Positions 1 to 7,314 of a stretch of 64,000 nt of DNA are shown in pieces (the stretch's first letter is position 1; the number at the start of each line of letters is the position of its first letter). The notes under the pieces are model-generated. The model worked only from the letters and a program-made list of their open reading frames with translations. It was not told where the DNA came from and did not search any database. Made by a program: the position numbers and the translations under genes. Origin of the DNA: a virus; the IMG/VR virus record IMGVR_UViG_3300034351_000048, positions 1 through 64,000 of that record. One strand, written 5' to 3'.

Positions 1-2
1 AG

Positions 3-188
3 ATAAATTTGGAAAATTTGGAAGAGAATGAGAGAGGGATGCTTACGGATAATCAATTGAATGATGATAAAGTCTTTATACAACAATTTAAAGATGCTAT
101 GAAAAAGCTTGTTATTAATCCCGAGTTGGAAGAAATGGCGGGTAAGGTAATAGATTATGATCCAAATAAGGAGGAAGATAATGAATAA
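3..188 (+). CDS. 3' end of an unidentified gene (partial)
   Basis: The frame is open from base 3 to a TAA at 186-188, giving about 61 C-terminal residues. The start lies outside the window. The peptide is acidic and polar and ends with a stretch rich in Asp, Glu and Asn. Its stop overlaps the start of the next gene by 8 bases, which indicates translational coupling. It resembles no family I recognise. Confidence 0.6.
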   Translation: MNLENLEENERGMLTDNQLNDDKVFIQQFKDAMKKLVINPELEEMAGKVIDYDPNKEEDNE

Positions 189-498
189 CGAAAAGATAAA
201 TAAAACAATAGAAAATTTAAAAGATATTTTTGAAGGGTATCTTATCTATTGGCAAGATGATTTAATACGTAAATTTGATATAATATATCTTAAAAAATAC
301 GGCTATTATGAAGCATATATAAATTTCAGATATGATAATGAAGTAACATTTTCTATTTATGAAAAAGAGGACGGGTATTATATAAGCGATAATGATATTG
401 ATTACCCATTAGATGAGAGGAATTTATTATTTTTATTAGTAGAACCTTTATTAAACAGGCTTGATTATTATAGAGAACAGGAGAAAGAAGATAAATAA
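181..498 (+). CDS. Small hypothetical protein (105 aa)
   Basis: I chose the ATG at 181 because AAGGAGG lies at 168-174. An in-frame ATG at 157 has no ribosome binding site and lies inside the preceding gene. The product is soluble, rich in Asp, Glu, Tyr and Ile, with no Cys cluster or membrane segment. It follows the partial upstream gene with an 8-base overlap and precedes an intergenic hairpin repeat at 499-530. No family recognised. Confidence 0.7.
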   Translation: MNNEKINKTIENLKDIFEGYLIYWQDDLIRKFDIIYLKKYGYYEAYINFRYDNEVTFSIYEKEDGYYISDNDIDYPLDERNLLFLLVEPLLNRLDYYREQEKEDK

Positions 499-530
499 CG
501 TAGTAATAATCAACTATTATCACGACAATA
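499..530 (+). repeat. Dispersed intergenic hairpin, copy 1
   Basis: The element has an imperfect inverted repeat with a right arm TATTATCACGACAA, matching the core TATTATCACTACAAA of five other intergenic sites. It starts next to the stop codon at 498. Its function is unknown. An RNA processing site or a protein-binding hairpin is possible. Confidence 0.45.
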
Positions 531-609
531 AGAAATAAGAATTTATGGAAAAAAAAGCTAAGGTTTATAAAAGTTATTTAATTTTTCACAAAATAATCTA
601 TGTATAAAT

Positions 610-637
610 TTGACTTATTTCATAATATTATTATATT
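610..637 (+). promoter_or_regulatory. Sigma-70-like promoter for the KilA-N gene
   Basis: TTGACT at 610-615 and TATATT at 632-637 are separated by 16 bases. The site lies 30 bases before the ATG at 667. It resembles six or more other promoters in the window. Confidence 0.65.
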
Positions 638-666
638 TTAAATATCTAAATTTAAAGGATTATATT

Positions 667-1278
667 ATGAAAACAGAAGTAATAATGAAACGTAAATTAT
701 TTGATAGTGAAATATCACAGAAAAGTAAATCAGAGTTTTTTAGTGCAACTGACTTGGTTAGAGCGGGTAATAAATGGAGAATTAACAATAATATGCAGCC
801 TTTCAATATGAGTGAATGGCTTCAACAAAAAACAACAAAAGAATTTATAAATGCATTAGAAAATAAATATGGAACTGTTAAAATATCAGGTAAAGGTAGA
901 GGTAAGCATACGTGGGTGCATCCTTTCTTATTTATCGATATGGCATTGGCTATAAACCCACAATTAAAAATTGAGGTATATGATTGGTTATACGACCACT
1001 TATTAAAATATCGTAATGATAGTGGAGACAGTTATAAAAGAATGTGTGGGGCGTTATATGAAAATATGACTAATAAAAGAGAATTTCAAAATTATATAAA
1101 AGAAGTATCAAGGGAAATTCGCAAAGCTTGTGGTGTGGAAGATTGGCAAACAGCAACAGAGAATCAACTTGAGTTAAGAGATAAAATTCATGATAATATT
1201 GCTTTATTATCAGATGTTCTTAGAGATAACAAACAATCTGTTAAATTGAGCATATTAAAAACATTTGATAGGAGGTAA
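667..1278 (+). CDS. KilA-N domain DNA-binding protein
   Basis: This is probably a DNA-binding regulator of the KilA-N class found in phages and large DNA viruses. The KilA-N hallmarks occupy roughly residues 15-115: FSATDLVRAGNKW, then a segment with EWLQQKTTKEFI, then WVHPFLFIDMALAINP and VYDWLYDHLL. The remaining C-terminal part is helical and unassigned. I chose the ATG at 667 because AAAGGA precedes it. The reading frame extends upstream to a TTG at 610, but that TTG is the -35 box of the promoter. The gene has no structured leader, unlike four other antirepressor-like genes here. Its stop TAA is inside the AGGAGGTAA that serves the next gene. KilA-N membership is clear. A role in repressing or activating early genes is inferred. 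Confidence 0.85.
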   Translation: MKTEVIMKRKLFDSEISQKSKSEFFSATDLVRAGNKWRINNNMQPFNMSEWLQQKTTKEFINALENKYGTVKISGKGRGKHTWVHPFLFIDMALAINPQLKIEVYDWLYDHLLKYRNDSGDSYKRMCGALYENMTNKREFQNYIKEVSREIRKACGVEDWQTATENQLELRDKIHDNIALLSDVLRDNKQSVKLSILKTFDRR

Positions 1279-1279
1279 T

Positions 1280-1573
1280 ATGTTTGAAATTTTATATATT
1301 AGTATCGAAATGTTAAAATATATAATAGGGTTTGATTGTAAGATAGAAAAGGAAAATTTCCCAGAAGCTAATTTATTATTTGATAATGGGATTACATCTA
1401 AGATACAAATTCAGGAAGATATCTTAAATCATAATACATATGTTTTTATAAATTTAAATGATGGATATAAGGATGTATGGGAGAAGATAAAATTTGATAC
1501 TATACATAATGATCATTATAATGTAATTAGAAAAGAATTAGAAAGAATAGTTAAAAATTTCATGGCGTATTAG
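1280..1573 (+). CDS. Small hypothetical protein (97 aa)
   Basis: The start ATG at 1280 follows AGGAGG at 1270-1275. An earlier in-frame start at 1265 would overlap the KilA-N gene and has no binding site. The product is a soluble, Ile/Asn/Lys-rich protein with no motif I recognise. It is transcribed with the KilA-N gene and followed 9 bases later by the next gene. Confidence 0.75.
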   Translation: MFEILYISIEMLKYIIGFDCKIEKENFPEANLLFDNGITSKIQIQEDILNHNTYVFINLNDGYKDVWEKIKFDTIHNDHYNVIRKELERIVKNFMAY

Positions 1574-1582
1574 GAGGATACA

Positions 1583-1957
1583 ATGAAATATATTGAATTA
1601 TATGTGAATAATGAATTTGAGTTTACTATGCCTTTATTTCAAATTCATTATAGCGATGAACTATATGACGAGATGGCACCAAAAGAAAATGCGATACTTT
1701 TATATTTTAGGGATTATGATGATGAGGTGTATCGTGTAAAGATATCAGGAACAAAAGAATATACGCAATATATAGAATTTCTTATAAAGGGGGGAGGTGA
1801 TTTTATCAGGATAGATATAAACACTAAAGATAAAGAATTTTATTACTATTCCTTAGAAGAAAAAGTCCCTACTTTTCAGGTAGTTACACAGAAACTTCGA
1901 GATCATGACTACCACATAAATGAAAATGGTGAGAGTGTATTAGATGAGGAGGAATAA
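1583..1957 (+). CDS. Acidic hypothetical protein (124 aa)
   Basis: The start is supported by AGGAGG seven bases upstream. The product is acidic and Tyr-rich, ending in a run of Asp and Glu. The stop TAA shares a base with the ATG of the next gene, so the two are probably translationally coupled. I do not recognise the family. Confidence 0.75.
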   Translation: MKYIELYVNNEFEFTMPLFQIHYSDELYDEMAPKENAILLYFRDYDDEVYRVKISGTKEYTQYIEFLIKGGGDFIRIDINTKDKEFYYYSLEEKVPTFQVVTQKLRDHDYHINENGESVLDEEE

Positions 1958-2127
1958 TGAGTAATTGGTATAAAGTTTATAGATATATCTCTTTACACAT
2001 GGGGTGGTTATATCAAGAAACTGATAGACCTATACCTGAAAATTTATTATCTGATTTATATGAGCTTTTTCCAAAGATAAAGAAAAGAATAATTAAGAAA
2101 TGGTATAAAAACATATTAGAATTATAA
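1957..2127 (+). CDS. Small basic hypothetical protein (56 aa)
   Basis: This short gene starts at the ATG at 1957, one base overlapping the previous stop, with GAGGAGGAATA just upstream. The product runs from MSNWYKVYRYISL to a Lys-rich C-terminus with KIKKRIIKKWYKN. The aromatic and basic content suggests nucleic acid or protein binding, but this is a guess. AAGGAGG directly after the stop serves the ClpP-like gene. Confidence 0.65.
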   Translation: MSNWYKVYRYISLHMGWLYQETDRPIPENLLSDLYELFPKIKKRIIKKWYKNILEL

Positions 2128-2136
2128 GGAGGAATA

Positions 2137-2697
2137 ATGAGTGATGAAAATAAGATATTAACATTCAATATAGGTAATAAAATTTATTTTAATGGTGATA
2201 TAGATACAGAAAATGTTAATAAATTTGTAGAAATTTTATATAGTATTAGTGATATTGATATGATCAATCTCGAGAGTAAAACAATAGAATTAAGAATACA
2301 CATAAATTCATATGGGGGTTATTTACATGAAGGTATAAGGCTTATGGAGATTATAAATGCTTATAAAAAGATATATACGGATATAACAATAATAGGCATA
2401 GTAAATTCCATATGTTATTCAGCGGCTGTTATGTTATTATTAACATGTGATAAAAGATATATAGGTAAATTTGGCAGTATTATGATACACCAGAGCCATT
2501 ATGGTTATACAGATTATCACCACCAAAACAAAGCTTATACTGATTTTTCAGAAAACCTTATGAATAAAAAGAAAGAATTTATATTGAGTAAGACAAAGAT
2601 TAATAAAGAACAATTAGAAGAAGCAATGAAAACAGATTTATGGATGGATTGTTATAATGCATTGGAATTAGGATTTGTTGATGAAATTACTGATTAA
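2137..2697 (+). CDS. ClpP-like serine protease
   Basis: The protein belongs to the ClpP/crotonase fold. Residues 54-61 (IHINSYGG) match the ClpP beta-strand and oxyanion segment. Ser95 in CYSAAVMLL fits the catalytic serine position, and His118 in IMIHQSHYG fits the catalytic histidine. Asp167 or Asp171 near the C-terminus (DLWMDCYNALELGFVDEI) is the likely acid. At 186 residues it is close to bacterial ClpP length. It lies in an early-type cluster far from the head genes, where a separate XkdF-type prohead protease is found. Therefore it more likely acts on host or phage regulatory proteins, or replaces host ClpP, than in capsid maturation. That role is inferred. No ATPase partner is visible nearby. 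Confidence 0.85.
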   Translation: MSDENKILTFNIGNKIYFNGDIDTENVNKFVEILYSISDIDMINLESKTIELRIHINSYGGYLHEGIRLMEIINAYKKIYTDITIIGIVNSICYSAAVMLLLTCDKRYIGKFGSIMIHQSHYGYTDYHHQNKAYTDFSENLMNKKKEFILSKTKINKEQLEEAMKTDLWMDCYNALELGFVDEITD

Positions 2698-2739
2698 AAT
2701 TCACTTAGTGTTATCTATCCTATAAGCAAACAACAACCC

Positions 2740-2767
2740 TTCAATAAATTTTATTTGAATTTTTTTT
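2740..2767 (+). terminator. Possible Rho-independent terminator after the ClpP-like gene
   Basis: TTCAATAAA and TTTATTTGAA can pair as an AU-rich stem with one bulge, followed directly by a run of eight T. The stem is weak because it has almost no GC pairs. Its position between the ClpP-like gene and the next promoter supports the call. Confidence 0.45.
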
Positions 2768-2787
2768 AATATTTTTTATAAATTTTG

Positions 2788-2816
2788 TTGACTTTTTATA
2801 ATTATGTAATTATATT
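2788..2816 (+). promoter_or_regulatory. Strong sigma-70-like promoter
   Basis: TTGACT at 2788-2793 and TATATT at 2811-2816 are separated by 17 bases. The 87 bases from the -35 box to the next ATG are nearly duplicated at 9709-9797, where they also drive a single gene cluster. Confidence 0.75.
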
Positions 2817-2874
2817 ATTATATGTAAGACTTAAGAAAGTTTTACAATAAATAAAAAGATAAGAGGTAAGAAAA

Positions 2875-3828
2875 ATGAAAAAATTAAATAATTTAAAAAA
2901 AGAATTAGAAGAAAATAATTTTGGGGTTGTATTATCAAACGGTGTTATGACAATAACACATAATGCTTATGATGTTACATATAATGAATATGAAAATTTT
3001 GTTGTAGAGAAACTACGACAATTTACACTAACAAATGATGAGAGATGTGTTGGAAACAGTAATATCCATTACAGCACTCAATTTGGTGGAAGTTGGAAAT
3101 TTTATAGTCACTATGTTACGGATGGCTGGTTAAAAGTCGTTTTTGCCGAAACTAACAAAGACGATGAAAAAATAATTTTCTTATACAAGAACATTAAAAA
3201 TATTGAAATTGAAAATATCCTAAAAAAGGAAGAAAAAGAACGACAGAGAAAAAAAGAAGAAAAACTACGAGAAAAAGAAGAACAACAAAAGAACTATAAA
3301 AAGCTGTCATTCTCAAACGAAAACGAAATTGAAATTTTTTTCAAAAACCTTGTAGAAAAAATAAATGGAACCCAATTCGATTATATTGGGTTTAACATGG
3401 GTAAATTAGAAGAAACTTTTCAAATTTTGTTTATAAAAGAAGATTTAATCGTAATTGAAAAATTATGGGAAAAAAATTATAATAATATTTGGAAATATAC
3501 CAACATTAAAAAATATTGGGATGAGTCAATCTCATTTTCGGAAATGAGGAACTTTGACAATTACTCATACACCTGTCATAACCACAAAGATAGATGTAAT
3601 CATGCTATTAGGCAGGATCGGCACTACTCTCTCTTAATGAAAAACGGCAAGGCTGTTAAATCCAATAACCATGGCGGTAAAATAGACTGGCAGAGCTATG
3701 TAAAAAAGCATAGTAACAACGCCATAGTAATAACAAAGGATGAATGGGATTTTGACGATGCCCCAATCTCCTCTTATATGGAAATGCATCTTTATTATAA
3801 AGGCAAAATCATTAGAACTGTCTTATAA
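2875..3828 (+). CDS. Two-domain hypothetical protein with charged linker (317 aa)
   Basis: The start follows AGAGGTAAG. The N-terminal part (residues about 1-115) is followed by a highly charged Glu/Lys/Arg segment of about 30 residues (about 118-147), probably a helix or coiled coil. The C-terminal domain has a Cys/His cluster (CHNHKDRCNHAIRQDRH, near residues 238-254) that could bind a metal. The last third of the gene and the following 150 bases use more C than neighbouring genes, which could reflect separate origin. It has its own promoter and leader copy at 2788-2874. No family recognised. Confidence 0.8.
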   Translation: MKKLNNLKKELEENNFGVVLSNGVMTITHNAYDVTYNEYENFVVEKLRQFTLTNDERCVGNSNIHYSTQFGGSWKFYSHYVTDGWLKVVFAETNKDDEKIIFLYKNIKNIEIENILKKEEKERQRKKEEKLREKEEQQKNYKKLSFSNENEIEIFFKNLVEKINGTQFDYIGFNMGKLEETFQILFIKEDLIVIEKLWEKNYNNIWKYTNIKKYWDESISFSEMRNFDNYSYTCHNHKDRCNHAIRQDRHYSLLMKNGKAVKSNNHGGKIDWQSYVKKHSNNAIVITKDEWDFDDAPISSYMEMHLYYKGKIIRTVL

Positions 3829-3977
3829 TCTAAAATGCCGGAGTTACAAACATTCTAATTAATTACAAACCCCGTAAATTTCGATACCTTTTTGTTACTT
3901 ATCACATTACATATCTATACTACAAAGCATTTCACAAAATATTATCTATTCAACACAAACAAATTTTAATAAAATTC

Positions 3978-4006
3978 TTTACAAACCCGTGAATTTTTAG
4001 TAATAT
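3978..4006 (+). promoter_or_regulatory. Candidate promoter for the 4039-6508 cluster
   Basis: TTTACA at 3978-3983 and TAATAT at 4001-4006 are 17 bases apart. The rest of the 210-base gap (3829-4038) shows no gene or clear hairpin. The match is weaker than the TTGACT promoters. Confidence 0.45.
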
Positions 4007-4038
4007 TTATATATATATTAAAATTTTTGGAGGAATTT

Positions 4039-4218
4039 ATGAATAATAAGAAAGAAAATCAACCCCCAAATCTAAGAGAAGCTACCACATGCACAGATTG
4101 TAAACATTATAAATATCAAGATTTGGGATGCGGAGAATGGGAAGAAATTTGTCAAAAATATGATTTTATAATAAACGAATATTTAATTTGTGATGATTTT
4201 GAGGAGGTAAGTAAATGA
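4039..4218 (+). CDS. Small cysteine-cluster protein (59 aa)
   Basis: The ATG at 4039 follows GGAGG; the TTG at 4027 lies on the binding site. The protein carries C-x2-C (CTDCKHY), one central Cys (EICQKY), and a C-terminal ICDDFEE. Four cysteines in this arrangement suggest a small zinc-binding fold, although this is inferred. Its segments NLREATTCT and INEYLICDDFEE recur almost unchanged at the C-terminus of the protein encoded at 13081-13482 on the other strand. Related modules occur in at least four other genes here. Function unknown. Confidence 0.75.
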   Translation: MNNKKENQPPNLREATTCTDCKHYKYQDLGCGEWEEICQKYDFIINEYLICDDFEEVSK

Positions 4219-4511
4219 ATAAATATAAAAAAATTGTTAAAGATATATGTAAAAATTTGGATATAAATTATTTTAAGATAGAATATAAATCAGAAAGTGA
4301 AAATGTTGTTGATTTTTATGTAAGAATGAATGATGGGGATTATACTTACTCTTATTATTTTCTTATAGGAGAAGCACCCAGATGTTCTTTACATCTAAAA
4401 ATAGATAAGGCAAATGATTGTATATTTAGAAATGTTTATTATAAATTAGATGATTTTAAATTGACTTTAGAAACTGTGATGAAATTATTATTATGTAGAG
4501 ATAATTATTAG
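4215..4511 (+). CDS. Small hypothetical protein (98 aa)
   Basis: The gene overlaps the previous stop by four bases (ATGA), and GAGGAGG lies upstream within that gene. The product is soluble with mixed charge and no recognised motif. The 3' end overlaps the left arm of a dispersed hairpin at 4494-4524, so that element is partly coding here. Confidence 0.75.
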   Translation: MNKYKKIVKDICKNLDINYFKIEYKSESENVVDFYVRMNDGDYTYSYYFLIGEAPRCSLHLKIDKANDCIFRNVYYKLDDFKLTLETVMKLLLCRDNY

Positions 4512-4524
4512 TTATCACTACAAA
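4494..4524 (+). repeat. Dispersed intergenic hairpin, copy 2
   Basis: TGTAGAGATAA (4494-4504) and TTATCACTACA (4512-4522) are an 11-base inverted repeat with one mismatch. The right arm carries the shared TATCACTACAAA core. It lies between the stop at 4511 and the binding site for the gene at 4541. Confidence 0.6.
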
Positions 4525-4540
4525 CAAAAAAGGAGATGTT

Positions 4541-5020
4541 ATGTTACCACAATATTCATTCGAAACGATACAAAAAATGAGAGAAATCGAATTAGAGAAT
4601 AATTTAAAAAATAAAGAATTTGATTCTTTATTAAATAATTACAAATCAAAAAAAGTATGTGATTTTGTTATTGGAGACCAAATTAAAATCAAAGATGACT
4701 TTTATTATGGTTCTTGGTTTTATGAACATTGGGATTTAAATTCTTTGTTAGATAATCGTAGATATGATTCACCTACTTATATAAGTATGAAACATGATGT
4801 CAATAGAGAAATGAGATCGATAGAAAAATTCAGGAATTCTTTTAATCCTAATGAATTTATAGATTCTTTAAAAGGTAAAATCTTTATTATAAAGGATATC
4901 GTATTTACAAAAGAAGGTATGTATTTTGATCAACACGTTATAAGAATGCATATCCAAGATGAGAATTATAGGAGTTATTATATAACTGGTTATGAAATAG
5001 AAAAAACCACCCACGATTAA
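4541..5020 (+). CDS. Hypothetical protein (159 aa)
   Basis: The start is preceded by AAAGGAG. The N-terminal 50 residues are helical and charged, and the remainder is aromatic-rich with several Tyr-Phe-Asp segments. No membrane segment, Cys cluster or family signature is visible. It sits between two genes in the same small-gene operon. Confidence 0.7.
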   Translation: MLPQYSFETIQKMREIELENNLKNKEFDSLLNNYKSKKVCDFVIGDQIKIKDDFYYGSWFYEHWDLNSLLDNRRYDSPTYISMKHDVNREMRSIEKFRNSFNPNEFIDSLKGKIFIIKDIVFTKEGMYFDQHVIRMHIQDENYRSYYITGYEIEKTTHD

Positions 5021-5029
5021 GGAGGGATT

Positions 5030-5353
5030 ATGAAGGGTAAAGAATATGTCATGATAGATAATAAAAAATATTATTATGATTATATTATATTTGATTACAG
5101 GGATTTAATCGAAAACCCACCAATTGATAATTTGTATAACATTCATTTCTATAGATACATACCTATGTTTTTACGTATATATCGCACGAATCCAAGAAAT
5201 GAAGCTTATGTAGTAGGGTTTTCTATAAAAATAAGTAATGAGAATCTTTGTAAATATATAAATTATCGTAAAAAAGATTATAAAAAGTATGTTATAAATT
5301 ACATAAATAAACACTATAAAAATGAACTAAAAATAAATTGTCGTGATATGTGA
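5030..5353 (+). CDS. Tyrosine-rich hypothetical protein (107 aa)
   Basis: AAGGAGGG lies just before the ATG. The product is unusually rich in Tyr, Asn and Lys and has no membrane segment. Its final codons overlap the left arm of dispersed hairpin copy 3. No family recognised. Confidence 0.7.
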   Translation: MKGKEYVMIDNKKYYYDYIIFDYRDLIENPPIDNLYNIHFYRYIPMFLRIYRTNPRNEAYVVGFSIKISNENLCKYINYRKKDYKKYVINYINKHYKNELKINCRDM

Positions 5354-5369
5354 ATATTATCACTACAAA
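5338..5369 (+). repeat. Dispersed intergenic hairpin, copy 3
   Basis: TTGTCGTGATA (5338-5348) and TATCACTACAA (5358-5368) form an 11-base inverted repeat with one mismatch. The right arm runs straight into the GGAGG of the next gene, so folding could affect its translation. Confidence 0.6.
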
Positions 5370-5380
5370 GGAGGATATTT

Positions 5381-5572
5381 ATGCTTAATTTCAATACAAT
5401 TGCTTATTATAGATTAGAGTTTCTTTCCTATAAAGATTGGTATAATTTCTATATGTATTATAGTTTTAAATACTTTCCATTTGAGATAGATTCTTTAAAT
5501 ATAAACGTATTAGCAAATGTAGTGCATAACCGAACTATAAAGGGCATGTATTGTAATTATTTTCAAATGTGA
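5381..5572 (+). CDS. Small aromatic-rich hypothetical protein (63 aa)
   Basis: GGAGG is ten bases before the ATG. The product has many Tyr, Phe and Asn residues and no continuous membrane segment. The next gene's binding site overlaps this stop. No family recognised. Confidence 0.65.
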   Translation: MLNFNTIAYYRLEFLSYKDWYNFYMYYSFKYFPFEIDSLNINVLANVVHNRTIKGMYCNYFQM

Positions 5573-5586
5573 TAAGGAGAAAAGCA

Positions 5587-5835
5587 ATGGCTAAAAAAGA
5601 AATAGAAAATTTAAAAAAGCATAACAAATTTAAAGTATATGAGGAAGATGGGTATGAACATCAACAAAGATGTAAACTAAGTTTATACAATCATGGTTAT
5701 AGAACACCTATTAACGGTTGTTCAAATTGCAAATATTATATAAAAGATAAAGGTTATCGAAATAAATATAAGTGTGAAATATTCGATATACAAACAGATG
5801 CGGTTGGTATATGTGATTTATATGAAGATTATTAA
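5587..5835 (+). CDS. Small cysteine-cluster protein (82 aa)
   Basis: The ATG at 5587 follows AAGGAG; the in-frame GTG at 5569 overlaps the previous stop and has no binding site. The C-terminal half carries GCSNCKYY, then a single Cys (KYKCEIF), then GICDLYEDY. This matches the C-x2-C-K-x-Y ... C ... C-D-x-[FY] module of the proteins at 4039, 11104 and 13081. A small metal-binding role is inferred. The N-terminal 35 residues are basic and specific to this copy. Confidence 0.75.
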   Translation: MAKKEIENLKKHNKFKVYEEDGYEHQQRCKLSLYNHGYRTPINGCSNCKYYIKDKGYRNKYKCEIFDIQTDAVGICDLYEDY

Positions 5836-5846
5836 GGAGATATAAA

Positions 5847-6032
5847 ATGAAATTATTATTACGAATTTTAGACTGTATCGTTATCAAATATTTAAAAAAA
5901 TATTATAATATTATAATAGGGTATGATGAAAAAAAGGAACTTAAGGGTTTAGCCTTACGCAACAGAGTATCGGGTAAAGTTATTTATACAGATAAATATA
6001 TAAAAGATATGGAGAGTAAAAATAATGAATAA
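5847..6032 (+). CDS. Small basic hypothetical protein (61 aa)
   Basis: AAGGAG lies nine bases before the ATG. The N-terminal region is hydrophobic and basic (LLLRILDCIVIKYLKKYY), possibly an amphipathic helix. The rest is polar and Lys-rich. No family recognised. Confidence 0.65.
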   Translation: MKLLLRILDCIVIKYLKKYYNIIIGYDEKKELKGLALRNRVSGKVIYTDKYIKDMESKNNE

Positions 6033-6045
6033 ATAGGAGGTTCAA

Positions 6046-6363
6046 ATGGCTAAAAAAATGCTATCTTATAAATTCGATGGAATATATGAAATAGTAAATT
6101 TCTTTTATTGTGTTATAGACAATTTTGAATTGAAAATCCCTTTATCCTTTTTCAGAAAATATAATTTTATATTGCGGATAATGCATGACAAAGAATGTGA
6201 TGATAAAGGAAGGATATTACTATATAATAATATAGAAATAATATTAAATCAATTATTTCAAATTAATAATAAATCAAATTTAAAATTTTTCGATGGGGGT
6301 GGGCTATATTATATAATTGATATAAACAAAGAACAAATAAAATTTAAATTATGTATAAGGTAA
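6046..6363 (+). CDS. Hypothetical protein (105 aa)
   Basis: AGGAGG precedes the ATG. The product is a mixed hydrophobic and charged soluble protein with two Cys and no recognised motif. It is near the end of the plus-strand cluster that began at 4039. Confidence 0.7.
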   Translation: MAKKMLSYKFDGIYEIVNFFYCVIDNFELKIPLSFFRKYNFILRIMHDKECDDKGRILLYNNIEIILNQLFQINNKSNLKFFDGGGLYYIIDINKEQIKFKLCIR

Positions 6364-6367
6364 TATT

Positions 6368-6508
6368 ATGACAGAACTAAAAATGCCGAATAGTAAATTA
6401 AATAAAATACTCAAAAAGAGAACTAACAAAAGAATTAGATATAGTAAAAAGACTTTAATTAATTATGGTGGTTATAAGAAATGGTATGATAAGTGGGGAT
6501 TAATTTAG
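6368..6508 (+). CDS. Very small basic protein (46 aa)
   Basis: The frame MTELKMPNSKLNKILKK continues to a TAG at 6506-6508 and is strongly Lys/Arg-rich. A weak AAGGTAAT site precedes the ATG, overlapping the end of the preceding gene. It is the last plus-strand gene before the convergent minus-strand cluster. Its basic nature would suit nucleic acid binding. The call rests on context and composition only. Confidence 0.5.
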   Translation: MTELKMPNSKLNKILKKRTNKRIRYSKKTLINYGGYKKWYDKWGLI

Positions 6509-6523
6509 ATTTATATAAACATA

Positions 6524-6787
6524 CTATTCTATATAATGATCATATACAGTAATATACCCATTCGGTACAATCAATCCATTATAATAATCAAAGTTTTCAC
6601 ATATATCATCAAACATATCCGCAAGTTTATTTAAATCTTCTAATGTATTTAATTCTATCCAAATTGAAGTGTTATTAGTAGTATTTTCGGGATCATAAGA
6701 TGTTTTAAATACATGTTTTAATATTTTATTATATCCAGTTAAGGCTTCCTTTTCATCCCATCTTGAAGAACGTAATTTGTAAATCAT
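6524..6787 (-). CDS. Small hypothetical protein (87 aa)
   Basis: The start is preceded on the minus strand by AGGAGAG. The product is acidic in its second half and has no recognised motif. It is the last gene of the minus-strand cluster transcribed from 8494-8522 and converges with the plus-strand cluster. Confidence 0.7.
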   Translation of the reverse strand: MIYKLRSSRWDEKEALTGYNKILKHVFKTSYDPENTTNNTSIWIELNTLEDLNKLADMFDDICENFDYYNGLIVPNGYITVYDHYIE

Positions 6788-6837
6788 TCTATCTCTCCTA
6801 TTTTAACATTACAAAGCTATTAATTTCTTTATTTAAA

Positions 6838-6927
6838 TTATTTAATTTTTTTAGTAGGTATCGTGTATATAACTATAGCTATTATACTAGCAATAATACA
6901 AAACCCCAAAATATATAGTGATATCAT
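6838..6927 (-). CDS. Single-span membrane peptide (29 aa)
   Basis: A near-perfect AGGAGGTGAT site lies directly before this ATG. The peptide MISLYILGFCIIASIIAI continues to a short Lys-rich tail, which is one transmembrane helix with an inside-positive end. The strong binding site is the main reason to call it. It could be a membrane-active or regulatory peptide, but nothing more can be said. Confidence 0.6.
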   Translation of the reverse strand: MISLYILGFCIIASIIAIVIYTIPTKKIK

Positions 6928-6936
6928 AATCACCTC

Positions 6937-7305
6937 CTAATTCGATTTGAAATGATGTTTACATTCAGGAATATCAATATTTTTATATTCATTTGTCTTT
7001 ATAAATTCACTTTCAAAATTCAAATTATCTTTATAAATATATAATTCTATATTCTCACCTTGAAAGTTATGGCCTGCTAAACAGGGTATAACAGGCTCTT
7101 TCAAACTTGGTTGTTCTGGAGCTAACATACATATGAAAAAAGCAACCGCTATAAAACAAAAAATAACGCCTATAACCATTATAAAATCTAACCAATCGGG
7201 TATGTGCTTACCTATTCCACATAATATAGATGGAAGACCTAAACATAAAAATATTACCACACAACACCCTAAAAACCCAAATAAATATATTAAATTACTA
7301 CTCAT
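6937..7305 (-). CDS. Membrane protein with two helices (122 aa)
   Basis: Residues about 5-28 and 40-62 are hydrophobic helices. They are followed by a polar C-terminal domain of about 55 residues containing three Cys/His pairs near the end (CLAGHNF, CKHHF). The gene lies between the single-span peptide and the gene at 7315. It is part of the minus-strand early operon. No family recognised. Confidence 0.7.
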   Translation of the reverse strand: MSSNLIYLFGFLGCCVVIFLCLGLPSILCGIGKHIPDWLDFIMVIGVIFCFIAVAFFICMLAPEQPSLKEPVIPCLAGHNFQGENIELYIYKDNLNFESEFIKTNEYKNIDIPECKHHFKSN

Positions 7306-7314
7306 AGAACCTCC

